A DNA stretch of 64,000 nucleotides from contig CACECO010000001.1 of the NCBI GenBank assembly GCA_902558075.1, positions 62,001 through 126,000 on the forward strand, in the 5' to 3' direction. How positions within the stretch are numbered: position 1 is the stretch's first letter; each line of letters opens with the position of its first letter. The notes below the pieces were generated by a model that saw only the letters and a program-made list of their open reading frames with translations, did not search any database and was not told the DNA's origin. This stretch comes from an uncultured Litorivicinus sp. (lineage in GTDB: Bacteria; Pseudomonadota; Gammaproteobacteria; Pseudomonadales; Litorivicinaceae). A program made the position numbers and the translations under genes. Below, piece after piece: positions 25,624 to 34,545 of the stretch.

Positions 25624-25635
25624 ATTGTCAACAAT
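25624..25635. promoter_or_regulatory. Putative autoregulatory GntR operator
   Basis: ATTGTCAACAAT has perfect 5-bp inverted arms with centre CA. It lies 34 bp upstream of the gntR start codon. Other copies lie at 11713, 11809, 17598 and 17673. The layout TTGTNNACAA agrees with known FCD-class GntR sites. Confidence 0.55.
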
Positions 25636-26075
25636 CTACCATAGACCAAAAAATTCGTGACATACACGACCAAAAAGCATACTACGTACCAATTCGTGAA
25701 GCGATCACGGAAGTCCATAAGCATATCCGGTTGATGGCAGAGTCCAGTCGTGCCATTTCGGCACCCAGCATGAAGCTTGTAACTCCAGTGGTCAGACGTT
25801 CTAGCCTCAAGATGATACCTGGCGGTTCTACCCCGATGATGGTGTTTTCAGAAGGTTGCGAATCGACAGCAGCTTTTTTCGGAGGACCGATCTGTGACAT
25901 GATTGATGGATTCCGAGATCACGAAAACTTACCAAAACTTTCTTTAGGTGATGTGATCGTCATCCCTGAGATTGGAGCATTTAGTATCGCTACAGCCAAT
26001 AACTTCAGTGGAAACATTCCACCGAGCATTATCGATCTAGAAGACACCCCAGAAACACCACGCTCGCTGCCTTAA
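25636..26075 (+). pseudogene. Remnant of a PLP-dependent ornithine/diaminopimelate-type decarboxylase
   Basis: The frame from about 25636 to the TAA at 26075 matches the C-terminal beta-barrel of group IV decarboxylases. It has LMAESSRAISAPSMKLVT where the family has a MAEPGR motif, GGPICDMIDGF for the GP.CD.D motif, and LSLGDVIVIPEIGAFSIAT for GD....GAY. The N-terminal PLP barrel is absent. The Y.DDG.YG.F stretch expected between the two motifs is missing, so there is also an internal deletion. The 5' end coincides with the gntR promoter, so it cannot be expressed as an enzyme. Confidence 0.7.
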
Positions 26076-26179
26076 GAATCAAATTGTCGGCATTTGAATC
26101 ATGGCGAATCAAACTACGTGGCGATACATCACTTTGATGCGTAATTGTTGAGATTTGTGTAACATTCGCCGCCTAAGAC

Positions 26180-26263
<84 letters not shown>

Positions 26264-26281
26264 TGTATTTGCGACAAGTCA

Positions 26282-26299
26282 GTCACACCTCAGTCACAC
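26282..26299 (+). repeat. GTCACAC direct repeats inside the left end
   Basis: GTCACAC occurs at 26282-26288 and 26293-26299, 18 bp after the left repeat. The same heptamer recurs at the right end and in the remnant beyond it. This is consistent with arm-type integrase binding sites. Confidence 0.5.
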
Positions 26300-26312
26300 A
26301 GAGGAGTGAAAA

Positions 26313-27107
26313 ATGGCGACTTTTCGCAAACGCAATAACCTTTGGCAAGTCCAAGTCAGAAGCCGCAAATACGGCTCAGTCTCGCAATCCTTTCATCGAA
26401 AAGCTGATGCTCAGAAGTGGGCTTTGGAGCAAGAGGCTTTGATGCAATCTGGTCAGTGGTCGAGAACTATGGACCGTGAATCTCGACTATCGGATCTAAT
26501 GATCAAATATCGCGATGAAGTCACTCCAAAAAAGCGGAGCCATCAACGCGAAATTACTAGAATCAATCGATTGCTGACTGAGTCGATCATGCAACTCCCC
26601 TTCTCCGAGTTCACGCCAGCTAAGGTTGCAGCATTTCGAGATCGGCGATTACTCGACGGACCACGAACCACGGAATACGATCTGGTCCTTCTTAGGCATG
26701 CATGGAACATCGCCAAAGTTGAGTGGGGCTGGGCTCTCGGCCCGAATCCTTTAGAGAAAATCAAGTTCCCGAAACCTAATCCTGCACGAGAGCGTCGGTT
26801 GATGCCTGGAGAGTTCGCGCGACTGCAAGCAGCCGCATCAGAAATGTCTTGCTGGTATCTGTGGCCAATTGTTGAACTTGCCATCGAAACAGCCATGCGG
26901 AAAGGAGAACTACTCTCACTGCAATGGTGCAACATCGATTTTGAAAAGTCCGTTGCCCTTCTCCCGCAAACTAAGAACGGGGCTCCTCGGTGGGTACCAT
27001 TCACAGAAAGGGCGTTGGAGATCGTCAGCAGCTTAGAACAGACCAGTGAGGTAGTCTTCCCACTTGGACCTGATGCGCTCCGTCATGGCTGGGACCGTTT
27101 GTGTCAT
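26313..27107 (+). pseudogene. int: Tyrosine recombinase (integrase), 3'-truncated
   Basis: The first 265 residues match P4-like integrases: an N-terminal MATFRKRNNLWQVQVR arm-binding part, a core-binding region, and the start of the catalytic domain with Arg196 (ETAMRKGELLSLQW) and the beta-hairpin Lys221. After GWDRLCH at 27107 the sequence enters the antisense of the primase gene. A foreign tail of 15 residues follows before a stop at 27155. The H-x-x-R box, second His and catalytic Tyr are lost, so it cannot recombine DNA. The start is 49 bp after the attachment repeat, preceded by GAGGAG. Confidence 0.88.
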
Positions 27108-28722
27108 TGCCAGTATCATCAGCTAAAAAGTTCAACTCATTTACTGTTGCTGTGAAAACAGTCCTCCGCGGCATTTCAGAATCGACTCGAGCGAAAGGTT
27201 TGCGGACCACATCCTTTTTATTGGTTAAGTATGCCTTCAACGCGGCAATATCAGTACGCCGAAAAGTTGCATCAAGTTCGCCCAACTCAACGATCCAATG
27301 ACGACTCGCTGTAAGGATGGAGTCTTTCTTCTTGGGTTCTAAGATGAATCCACCAAGAAAATATTGATTTATGGCAGGGGGACACAGTGCCTCAACCCAC
27401 CTCGTTTTACCGAGACCCTGCTCACCCTGCAGAACCAAAACCCCCTGCGCCGCATGACCAATCGGTGAATGCACCGCAGCAATCGCTGATACTAGCCATT
27501 TACGAAGTAGTACCCTCGATAATTTGGGTTCTTCTGTTTCCAAGGTTTCGAAAAGCTGTTCGAAACGGTTCTTCCCATCCCAATCGATAGACTCAATCCA
27601 ATCCATAATTGGATTAACTGGATTTTCGTCCGCAATCTTGAAAACCATTTGCGGTACCGTCGAAACGCTCATCCTATATTTGGAACATTCCGATACGATC
27701 TCGGTCAGTGCAGATTCCTTCCTATTATCTGCAACCCCCGTAGCCCCCGGGATAAAGATCTGTTCATCCTTAGCAATCACATCGTAGCGCGTGATGATTC
27801 CCAAATGAGAGAGAAGTGCTCGGGTATTATCAAGCGTTGCACGCGGCACCTTATTTTTCCCGACATCTGGGAAAAAAACAGAATCTATCTCTTTCTGATA
27901 TAGGTCAGAAGCGTTAACCAGTCCTAATTTGGCTAGCGCACGCCACAGCGTTTGCTGCGAACAACCGGCATTACAAATAAGCCAAGCATTTCCTGAATCA
28001 TCAGAACGTAGGGTAAATCGATCCTCGGTCCCACCTCCACAACCCGGACAAGGCGCGCCTATATACCGATCACCGACCTGACGAAGTCCCAAAGGAATCG
28101 CTATTGTTGCCACAGCCTCGGCAAAGGACATTCGAGACGTTGATTGACTCACATTTTTTAACGCAGTGCCTTTTGAAACAGTGGGGTTCAAGATAGCTTC
28201 TAACGGATCAGTAATAGCAGCGAGTTCGACCGAACGAGGGTCATATCCGTCAATGAAACGATACTCTCCTGCCTTAGAAAAACTTCCTGCGAAAATTACG
28301 TAACCACCCTCGCCACGCACATCGATATCTTTGCCAAGTCTTTTCCCGGCGTCATTTCTTATTGCAAAATTCGCCGGATATTCAAAATAAATGTGTCGGC
28401 CGCCAGATAGAGTACTTACTTGCCAAGTCAGCGGGATTTGTAAATTCAAATTTGACCATGTTTCCTCTCCTTTCTTCCCGCCACCGACGTCAATATCAAT
28501 AACGAAAATCCCATTCTCTTCGCCAGTTGGCACTCCAACGAATGCATCAGGATGACGCGTCCAAAAATCGTTAATCTGATCCATCTCTCGCGATGCATCT
28601 TTAAACCCATTCTTGGTTAAAGGAGCCTTAGCCTGTGGTCCACTACTCCGACAAGGAAAAACTTTTAGGCCAAATTCATTGGCAATGGATAACGCTACTT
28701 CAAGCGGTTTACGACGAGTCAT
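27108..28722 (-). pseudogene. PrimPol / VapE-type helicase replication protein, 3'-truncated
   Basis: About 538 native residues remain. An N-terminal primase-polymerase domain has the metal site VIDIDVG (Asp76, Asp78). A zinc finger (CPGCGGG...CNAGC) follows at about 224-255. A VirE/D5-like ATPase with Walker A GEQGLGKT comes near residue 433, and a downstream ELGELDATFRRTDIAALK region. The sequence stops making sense after FLADDTGN at the deletion junction. A 27-residue foreign tail antisense to the integrase runs to 27025. Loss of the C-terminal helicase part should abolish replication. Confidence 0.85.
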
Positions 28723-28782
28723 AAGTACCTCTCCACTAATTGATCACAGAGATACTTTTAAAAGACAAAGAGGTGTGTGTGA

Positions 28783-29334
28783 CTAACGCGCCACTTTTTT
28801 CGAGCGGTTCACCAACACTTGATAAAGAATCGGTTTTTGTAAAGCCAGAAATTTTCTGATCGTGCTCGCTGAGGGCAGATGATCCACCAGGTCAGGACAT
28901 AGTTTTTCGATGATTTTTGCTTGCTCATTACAACTCGAGATTGTTGAAGATAGCCAATTTGCAAAAGCTAACAACCTGAGTTTGTGATTGCGACTCGAGC
29001 AACGGTATATGGTCAGTAGATTCAGAGCTTTTGATGACGATAAAAAATCTTGCCAACCGATTCTCAAATCACCAAGTCGTGATGACCTCGGCTTCACGTA
29101 TTTCAGATCGTATCGCTCTAACATCGAAACAAGATGCCATCGAGTTTCGTTATCTGTGTCGAGAGTTGGATGAAGGGAAGAGATTCCAACGTTAAGTTGA
29201 GGATTGTATTGTCTTTCGAGATCGTGTAACGCAATTAAAGCTTTGTCGGCGAGTTTCGCGGCCACGGGATCGGATAACTGTTTACGATGCGTTTTGTCTA
29301 CGAATCGAAGCTTCATCACTTCGACTGAGACCAT
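28783..29334 (-). CDS. Hypothetical element protein (183 aa)
   Basis: The protein is basic and probably cytoplasmic, with no signal peptide or membrane segment. It is rich in Leu, Lys and Arg, including RFVDKTHRKQLSDPVAAKLA near the start and a C-terminal KKVAR. I do not recognise a family. It precedes the primase gene by 60 bp in the same direction, so it may be an element replication or control protein. The frame is open and has codon use like its neighbours. Confidence 0.55.
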   Translation of the reverse strand: MVSVEVMKLRFVDKTHRKQLSDPVAAKLADKALIALHDLERQYNPQLNVGISSLHPTLDTDNETRWHLVSMLERYDLKYVKPRSSRLGDLRIGWQDFLSSSKALNLLTIYRCSSRNHKLRLLAFANWLSSTISSCNEQAKIIEKLCPDLVDHLPSASTIRKFLALQKPILYQVLVNRSKKVAR

Positions 29335-29421
29335 CTAAAACCAATGCTCTCTAGATGATCTATTTGAATCAAGAATAAAAGCAATACCCAAATCCAATGA
29401 ATGCTAGACGGCATAAATAGC

Positions 29422-30777
29422 TTAGGGTCTTGCTGTGATATTACCTACAACTTGACCTTGCCCACCCCCGATCTCTCTTAGGAAATTTATAACAACGCCA
29501 GTGGTATTGAGAACCTTTACAAGTGCTTTTCCATTACCAAATGTATCGGAATAGTTGCACCATCGGCCTCTTCGGTCTTGTGCATAACAGCGGATCTCAC
29601 CCTGATATGCTTGATTATCGACAGTAAAGTAGTAATGGCCGACCTTTGTGTCTTGCGAGAATGCTACTGCAACTCCTTTATCACCGATATTCTCACGATT
29701 AATAGTTCCCCTAAAGCGATGCACCCATGAAGAATGCCAATCTACATTTGGCGGCATTTTCTCTTGCTCTAACATCACTTTTTTCTGGATTGCCGCGTCG
29801 TTTGCTTGCTGCTCTTGGATCCGCGCTGCCTGTATTTCCCGCTCCTTTTTTGTATCGCTATTTTTTAATGCTGTATTGATAGCGACTTCAAGTAACGCCA
29901 AATAGCCGCCACCTTCTCCGCCTTTGAGTTCATCTTCAGAAGAATGACAATAAATATTGTTACAGGTAAGTAGCGACTCTACGTCTGGATTAACCTGTCC
30001 TGCAAAATAATACTTGCTGATCTTTGATGCCGTGACAGCATTTTTAGCCGCTCGTTCAGCATGAGCGGGATGTGTAGAAAAATAGTCATAAACTGACCTT
30101 GTTTCCGCTGCTTTCTTTGACCATATTTCGACACCAGCATAAGGATCATATCCAGCAAGAGTTGAATACAATAAACCTATTTCATCTGCTTCCCTCTCAT
30201 CCACAACGCTGAGACTTTCCATAAATCCTTCTTGCACGCCATCGCGGTTTAAGGCTGTTTTTAAGCGTGATTGCCATATTCCTTCGGTAATATGAGACAG
30301 TGAAGAGTGTGCTATTTCGTGTCCCATCACCACAGCAATTTGGTCGTCTGTCAAAGTATCAACCAATCCAGTGAAGAAGACCGTACGACCACCAGTCGTT
30401 GCGTATGCATTCCAAATAGGATCATCAATGACTGCAAGCTCTGGTGTTTTAGTATTCCGGAAATGAGAAGCGGCAATTACCCGTTTAAAAATTTTTTCTA
30501 CGCGAATATAACGACTATCATCTTTCGGAAGGGCCTTACCCTCGTATTGAGTAACCAATTGATCGAATGATTTCTTTCCTAGCGCGAGTTCATTTTCGAT
30601 AGAACTCAGGTTGAGTTCCCTGCGACCAGTGACTTCATCTTTACGAGCGAACTTATCCGCTTGTTCGTAGATATACTCATCACTTTTTTTTACTGCGGTC
30701 TTGATTGTTTCCCCACAACCATTGAGCAAAAGAGCACCGAATATTACGAAACTCATTTGGCAGAGAATTATTCTCAC
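29422..30777 (-). CDS. M48-family metalloprotease lipoprotein
   Basis: I propose GTG 30777, 4 bp after the upstream gene's stop, because it gives a good lipoprotein signal (MRIILCQMSF then GALLLNGC, Cys21). ATG 30756 and a longer frame to 30891 are alternatives. The 451-residue protein has the zinc motif HEIAH at 153-157 in VVMGHEIAHSSLSH. The third ligand is probably in VVDEREADEIGLLYSTLAGYDP. The C-terminal half is a separate, unrecognised domain with DVESLLTCNNIYCH and a coiled-coil-like KKEREIQAARIQEQQ region. Family members such as BepA/LoiP act in outer-membrane quality control. Here it is cargo of a mobile element. Confidence 0.8.
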   Translation of the reverse strand: MRIILCQMSFVIFGALLLNGCGETIKTAVKKSDEYIYEQADKFARKDEVTGRRELNLSSIENELALGKKSFDQLVTQYEGKALPKDDSRYIRVEKIFKRVIAASHFRNTKTPELAVIDDPIWNAYATTGGRTVFFTGLVDTLTDDQIAVVMGHEIAHSSLSHITEGIWQSRLKTALNRDGVQEGFMESLSVVDEREADEIGLLYSTLAGYDPYAGVEIWSKKAAETRSVYDYFSTHPAHAERAAKNAVTASKISKYYFAGQVNPDVESLLTCNNIYCHSSEDELKGGEGGGYLALLEVAINTALKNSDTKKEREIQAARIQEQQANDAAIQKKVMLEQEKMPPNVDWHSSWVHRFRGTINRENIGDKGVAVAFSQDTKVGHYYFTVDNQAYQGEIRCYAQDRRGRWCNYSDTFGNGKALVKVLNTTGVVINFLREIGGGQGQVVGNITARP

Positions 30778-30781
30778 AATT

Positions 30782-31204
30782 TCACCGAAGCCTTTGACAG
30801 GTGTTTCGCTCAATTGTGACGAGGGGTTTACCCAAACGTGGATCATTACTGGTAGCAGTAAATAATCCACTATAATCGGTAAGATGCCCAACTGCGGTAA
30901 AGCCTGCGGTAAAATTTTTCACCGGAAGCTCTACGAAGCCTTGTCCAATTAGAAAATTTTCCCAGCCAGACCATGTCATTTGTTCAATTATTTTATTGCC
31001 AGTTGGATCGCCACCTTGAACAACCCTCATTTTCGATTTTCCGTCAAACTGAAGTATCGTAGGCGGCTCCTGAACCTTTTCTGACGACACTCTACCGTCC
31101 AAATAGGTTGTCGAATCGTTTCCCCAACAACGCCATTGCATTGCGTAAGAACCTTGCGAAAAGATCATCGCCGCTATTGCTAAAAGTGAAATTGATCTTT
31201 TCAT
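30782..31204 (-). CDS. Small exported protein of unknown function (140 aa)
   Basis: The protein has a clear signal peptide (MKRSISLLAIAAMIFSQGSYA, cut before MQWRCWG). The mature part of about 119 residues has Cys in WRCWG and NTCQR that could form one disulfide. I do not recognise it. It is co-oriented with and 4 bp upstream of the M48 lipoprotein start, so the two may work together in the periplasm. Confidence 0.65.
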   Translation of the reverse strand: MKRSISLLAIAAMIFSQGSYAMQWRCWGNDSTTYLDGRVSSEKVQEPPTILQFDGKSKMRVVQGGDPTGNKIIEQMTWSGWENFLIGQGFVELPVKNFTAGFTAVGHLTDYSGLFTATSNDPRLGKPLVTIERNTCQRLR

Positions 31205-31235
31205 ACACTCACCTTTTCAAATCTTTTGAACTAAA

Positions 31236-31402
31236 TTAATCATAACCAACTGACGAATTACTGGTAGTGTTTCTATCCACTCTGTATCCAGTTTGCCAAG
31301 ACTTTTCATCAAAAGCATCCTTTTGCAAATCTTGGCTGGAACTATGAGCAATTAAAGATTGATCAGCCCCTCCCCAGCGAGTTGTTGAGGCCGCTACCTC
31401 GT
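31236..31402 (-). pseudogene. C-terminal fragment of an unidentified gene
   Basis: A frame with no start codon, following a TGA, reads TRWGGADQSLIAHSSSQD through SVGYD and ends at TAA 31236-31238. Its composition looks coding. It begins at the GTCACAC repeats of the right end, so it is probably a gene tail left by rearrangement. Confidence 0.4.
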
Positions 31403-31428
31403 CACAACTGTGTCACACACGGTCACAC
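31401..31428 (+). repeat. GTCACAC direct repeats at the right end
   Basis: GTCACAA (31401), GTCACAC (31412) and GTCACAC (31422) lie 66-93 bp left of the right repeat. Two more copies lie right of it (31574, 31585). Their placement on both sides of the attachment core suggests integrase arm sites. Confidence 0.5.
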
Positions 31429-31493
31429 ATTTTGGTATATTTCTACAGTGATTAACGCGTCGCAAGTAGCGTGGGCATTGAGCCTTATTGCTT

Positions 31494-31555
31494 GAGCAGG
31501 GGACTCATAATCCCTTGGTCGCAGGTTCGAGTCCTGCTGGGCCCACCATTTTCAG
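31494..31555 (+). repeat. attR-like direct repeat (tRNA 3' part)
   Basis: This is a perfect copy of 26202-26263. It lacks the acceptor 5' strand and most of the D-arm, so it is not a functional tRNA. The homology to the left end continues imperfectly to about 31640. Confidence 0.9.
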
Positions 31556-31604
31556 CCTTATTGCGACAAGCCAGTCACACCTCTGTCACACAGAGGAGTG
31601 AAAA

Positions 31605-31640
31605 ATGGCGACTTTTAGTGGACCCAATAACCGTCGGTAA
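31605..31640 (+). pseudogene. Start of a second integrase gene
   Basis: After the right repeat come the same leader (palindrome CCTCTGTCACACAGAGG, then GAGGAGTGAAAA) and the codons for MATFSGPNNRR. A TAA at 31638-31640 then replaces the CAA of the intact copy. Homology ends soon after. It is the left end of a second, largely deleted element once integrated in tandem. Confidence 0.75.
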
Positions 31641-31667
31641 GTTCAAGTGCATATCAGCCAAATCACG

Positions 31668-31820
31668 TCACCAAACCACCTTGTAGGTGCATTCTGCCCC
31701 TGTGACACCCTCTGGGCAAACCCCGCCGTCGACGCCGTAGATCCACAAAATCAAAGAGTCGAACCCAACTAATATGATAAGGAACCCTATAACGATTATC
31801 CAAACTGCCACCATACGCAT
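31668..31820 (-). CDS. Hidden small membrane protein (50 aa), unknown
   Basis: ATG 31820 has GAGGAG 7 nt upstream, an excellent ribosome site. The frame ends at TGA 31668. The product has one strong hydrophobic helix (VAVWIIVIGFLIILVGF) and a C-terminal part with Cys in GVCPEG and AECTYK. A different, longer frame over the same bases has poor composition. I do not recognise the family. Confidence 0.55.
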   Translation of the reverse strand: MRMVAVWIIVIGFLIILVGFDSLILWIYGVDGGVCPEGVTGAECTYKVVW

Positions 31821-32293
31821 CGTGATACTCCTCAATTTGTGCCATCAGTCGCTTCAATGTGCTTTGGCTGTCAATGCCTAAATTCTTACATACGCGAATT
31901 AAAGGCTATGGAGCATTTATAAGTGATTGCCCCTGCGTCCAAAAAATTTTTTTGATTTGATATTGCGTTTACTTGCTTCCGCTCAAATCAATCAAAAGAC
32001 TGATATCTACCCGCGTTTTCTAGCAGCATTTTGTCAATTCGGTCTCTCGAAGCTCCTTATCGAATCTCATCGTTATAAACAAGCTGGGTCGGTATGCAAC
32101 ACCTCAATCAGCTTCCAAGGGCCGTTTAGTCGATGACTTAACAACGAGGCCTCACTCGTCACGCTTGTGCAAAAGCCTTTACCTCCGTTTTCGTTGAATT
32201 CGGTCTAACCAACGACTGAAATAACTATTGTAAATACACAATCAAGATGAAGTTTTACTCGACTACTGCCGCTTTGTTTAATCATTTCCCTTG
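31821..32293. other. Non-coding or decayed stretch
   Basis: No convincing gene is visible. A 69-codon plus-strand frame at 31927 has no ribosome site. The minus strand gives short coding-like pieces (SEASLLSHRLNGPWKLIEVL near 32120) broken by stops, which suggests an old decayed gene. Confidence 0.4.
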
Positions 32294-32660
32294 TCAGCAC
32301 GGGCTTTTTTGACATCGCACAGGTTGACGCTCTCCGTTAATCCAAAGCTCGTAAAAGCTGCCATCAAAAGTTCCATTACCTTTTTTTACTTGAAATGATT
32401 TGATCGAATCTCTGCTCTTCTTCGTTGATCTCTTCAGCCAAGTCCCACATCCCTGATAGTCTAGATTCATTAAGGGCAACATGTTTAATGGGCTTTGTTC
32501 TTCAGGAGTAACTTCACCGCGTATTAAGTCACGTTCTTTGATCAGGCTTTCTAGTTGCTATCTTTTCTGCGTTTAAAGAGGACAATTCTTTGCAAGCCAA
32601 GCAGTTTCCTTTTCAGCAACTTCACGCAGTTGTTGAATCAGAGATTGTTTGTTCTTAATT
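32294..32660 (-). pseudogene. Decayed gene of unknown family
   Basis: A coding-like series on the minus strand reads SLIQQLREVAEKETAWLAKN, then a stop and a frame change, then ESLIKERDLIRGEVTPEEQS, NMLPLMNLDYQGCGTWLKRS and FYELWINGERQPVRCQKSPC before TGA. It looks like one protein interrupted near 32565. I cannot name the family. Confidence 0.4.
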
Positions 32661-32724
32661 TTTTGTCTGTCATGTGAACAGTTTGCCAAGGCATCTTCAC
32701 AAAATCACCCTTTCAAACCTAGCC

Positions 32725-32902
32725 GGTACCAGTAACGACTACAAAAGACGTGAAGTGAATGCCTGTATCGAAGTAGTTAAAGAGTTGCGTTCAACTATCG
32801 CCACGGCCATGTCAATTAGATTTCAACGATGGAAAATTAGACTTCAATGGGTTGGCGATGAATAATTATATCCTTGCTGCTGAAGCGCGCTTAACCGTCT
32901 GA
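32725..32902 (+). pseudogene. Decayed short gene of unknown family
   Basis: Two frames joined by a shift near 32815 read NDYKRREVNACIEVVKELRS and then LDFNDGKLDFNGLAMNNYIL before TGA at 32900. The amino-acid pattern looks coding, but no start or ribosome site is present. Confidence 0.35.
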
Positions 32903-32919
32903 AATTCTGAGTAAAGATA

Positions 32920-33182
32920 TTTAGTATGATGAAAATATTGTTATGCATCAATGATATACGACCAGAAAAAAGTGGACTTCGTTTTCTCAATCGATGAAAC
33001 TAACACAGTCAACAGAGCCGGAGACGGAAAGTTGGCGCAAGGCTTTGGTTTAGTCGTGCGACGATTCTAAGGCCTTTGGTCAAAAGGTGAAACAGGCCTG
33101 CGATAGCAGACTCAAGGTTACTTTGGCAATAGACGTCTATTGCGGCTAAAGGCGGGAAATCAGATTGAACGAAAGCCGGAAA
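32920..33182 (+). pseudogene. Decayed duplicated gene, copy A
   Basis: The first 107 bp align without gaps to 34291-34397 with about 68 matches by eye. In one frame copy A reads YCYASMIYDQKKVDFVFS and continues NRAGD to a stop. Conservative replacements relative to copy B suggest a former protein gene. It ends in a terminator whose stem is shared with copy B. Confidence 0.5.
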
Positions 33183-33211
33183 AGGACTGGGTAACACCAG
33201 TCCTTTTTTTT
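33181..33211 (+). terminator. Rho-independent terminator A
   Basis: AGGACTGG (33183-33190), a 6-nt loop, CCAGTCCT (33197-33204) and eight T form a strong intrinsic terminator. Confidence 0.85.
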
Positions 33212-33256
33212 CCCCCGCAGTGCAGAGCCTACTTTTTTTGAAAACCCCTTTTGCAA

Positions 33257-33765
33257 ATGTGGGCCGATACTACAAATATTTTCAAACCTGTTTATACGGT
33301 CCCAGTACCTGATCGATACGTGGCCTCTGTGGACACAATAAATCTCCAGAAAATTCGCAAAACTTTCGAGCTATATTCACAAAGCTAGCACACTTCCCTC
33401 TACTTTGTTTCCCAAGCGATTGTCTAACCAAGACCTCTTTTCATTGATAGATCGGCCTTTTTAAGTAACTCTCGCTGGCAACTTTCTGCGCCTTCTATAA
33501 ATTCCCAAGTGGCCTCGAGCATTGGAAGGACCACAAGACCAACAAAAAAGTCAGGCAGGCGTCTTAGTCGGATTTTCACTACCACCTCCTGCCAGGCGAT
33601 GCGAACCGAATCATCAATGGAGACACAGCCCGGAAATGCCTGCATCAGTCCACTGTGGTAATCCGCCTCTGTCTACTGAACCAGTCTAATACTAGTAGGC
33701 GCCCAAATGTTCAGACACTATCGAGTCACGATTCAACTAAATATTCGAGAGAGCTGTCGGCTTTG
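33257..33765. other. Stretch with only weak open frames
   Basis: A plus-strand 43-codon frame (33257-33388) reads FKPVYTVPVPDRYVASVDT and looks like a gene tail without a ribosome site. A minus-strand 73-codon frame (33424-33645) has plausible composition but no recognised family and no good ribosome site. I see no firm gene. Confidence 0.35.
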
Positions 33766-34155
33766 CTAACTGGCGTAACGCATTAACACTAAGATCGCTA
33801 GACCTAGAATTGAGAATAGCGTCAATGAAGTACCACCAAATCTTAGTATCATGTTGTGCTCCAGAAAACCGAAACAGTATCCATGCATCAATCGAGCTAT
33901 TACAAACACTGTTCCATAGCTATGGAGAGCGTTATCTTTCAGGCCACCTATCTCAGCGACTAGCATCAGGATCAGGAAGATTGGCGCGTATTCGATTAAA
34001 TTGCCGTGAGCCCGTATCGCCCTTGCGAGGCCCTCCTCTCCGTCATTGCCGAAGGCGAACCATTTGAGCGCAGGCATTCCTCGTAATGCAATCACCCTAA
34101 ATGACAAGATCACCAGCAACAGTGCTAGAAGAGATGCGTATGTGCCGGTAATCAT
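33766..34155 (-). CDS. MAPEG-family membrane protein
   Basis: The 129-residue protein has four hydrophobic segments and the MAPEG pattern RAIRAHGNLIEYAPIFLILMLV followed by ARLMHGYCFG. This places it with the YecN-like bacterial branch of the glutathione/eicosanoid membrane enzymes, whose function is unknown. It stands alone on the minus strand between the two decayed gene copies. Confidence 0.85.
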   Translation of the reverse strand: MITGTYASLLALLLVILSFRVIALRGMPALKWFAFGNDGEEGLARAIRAHGNLIEYAPIFLILMLVAEIGGLKDNALHSYGTVFVIARLMHGYCFGFLEHNMILRFGGTSLTLFSILGLAILVLMRYAS

Positions 34156-34290
34156 CGTAACCTCCCGTTACCTTTAGTTTTTAAACAGTCGCAACGCCAG
34201 ACTACCTTGCACAACAGGCCGGCGTCACAGGCCGATAGTTATGAACTTGAATTGAAGAGTAACGAACCGACTGAACATTTGTCGTAAGCT

Positions 34291-34545
34291 TTTAGTCGTA
34301 AACAAATGTTGTTACGCATCAATTACCTTCGACCACAAAAAGATAGACATCGCCCTCTCTGTAACCAACTATCGTAATGTCGACCAGGCCGGAGACGCTG
34401 CGGCGACTTAATTCTTTCGATCAGTCATACGACGGTTCAAGAATCATTAGTGAGGGGTAAAGAAAAACTGGGAAAGCAGTCTTGAGAACCCTACGAATAA
34501 AAAGAAGCTAAGGACTCAGAGAACAAGTTGAAAGGAAACTAAGAA
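34291..34545 (+). pseudogene. Decayed duplicated gene, copy B
   Basis: The copy B frame reads CCYASITFDHKKIDIALSV and continues VDQAGD before a TAA. It is related to copy A at 32920 over at least 150 bp. The distance from the shared CCGGAGACG to the terminator is 149 bp here and 157 bp in copy A. Confidence 0.5.

Noticed and set aside
25590..25724. Extension of the gntR product upstream of ATG 25589
   Set aside because: It would place the operator and the likely promoter inside the gene and adds residues unlike the family.
31494..31555. Second tRNA gene
   Set aside because: Acceptor 5' strand and most of the D-arm are missing; it is an attachment-site copy.
31927..32136. 69-codon plus-strand ORF
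   Set aside because: No ribosome site, no family and a composition not clearly coding.
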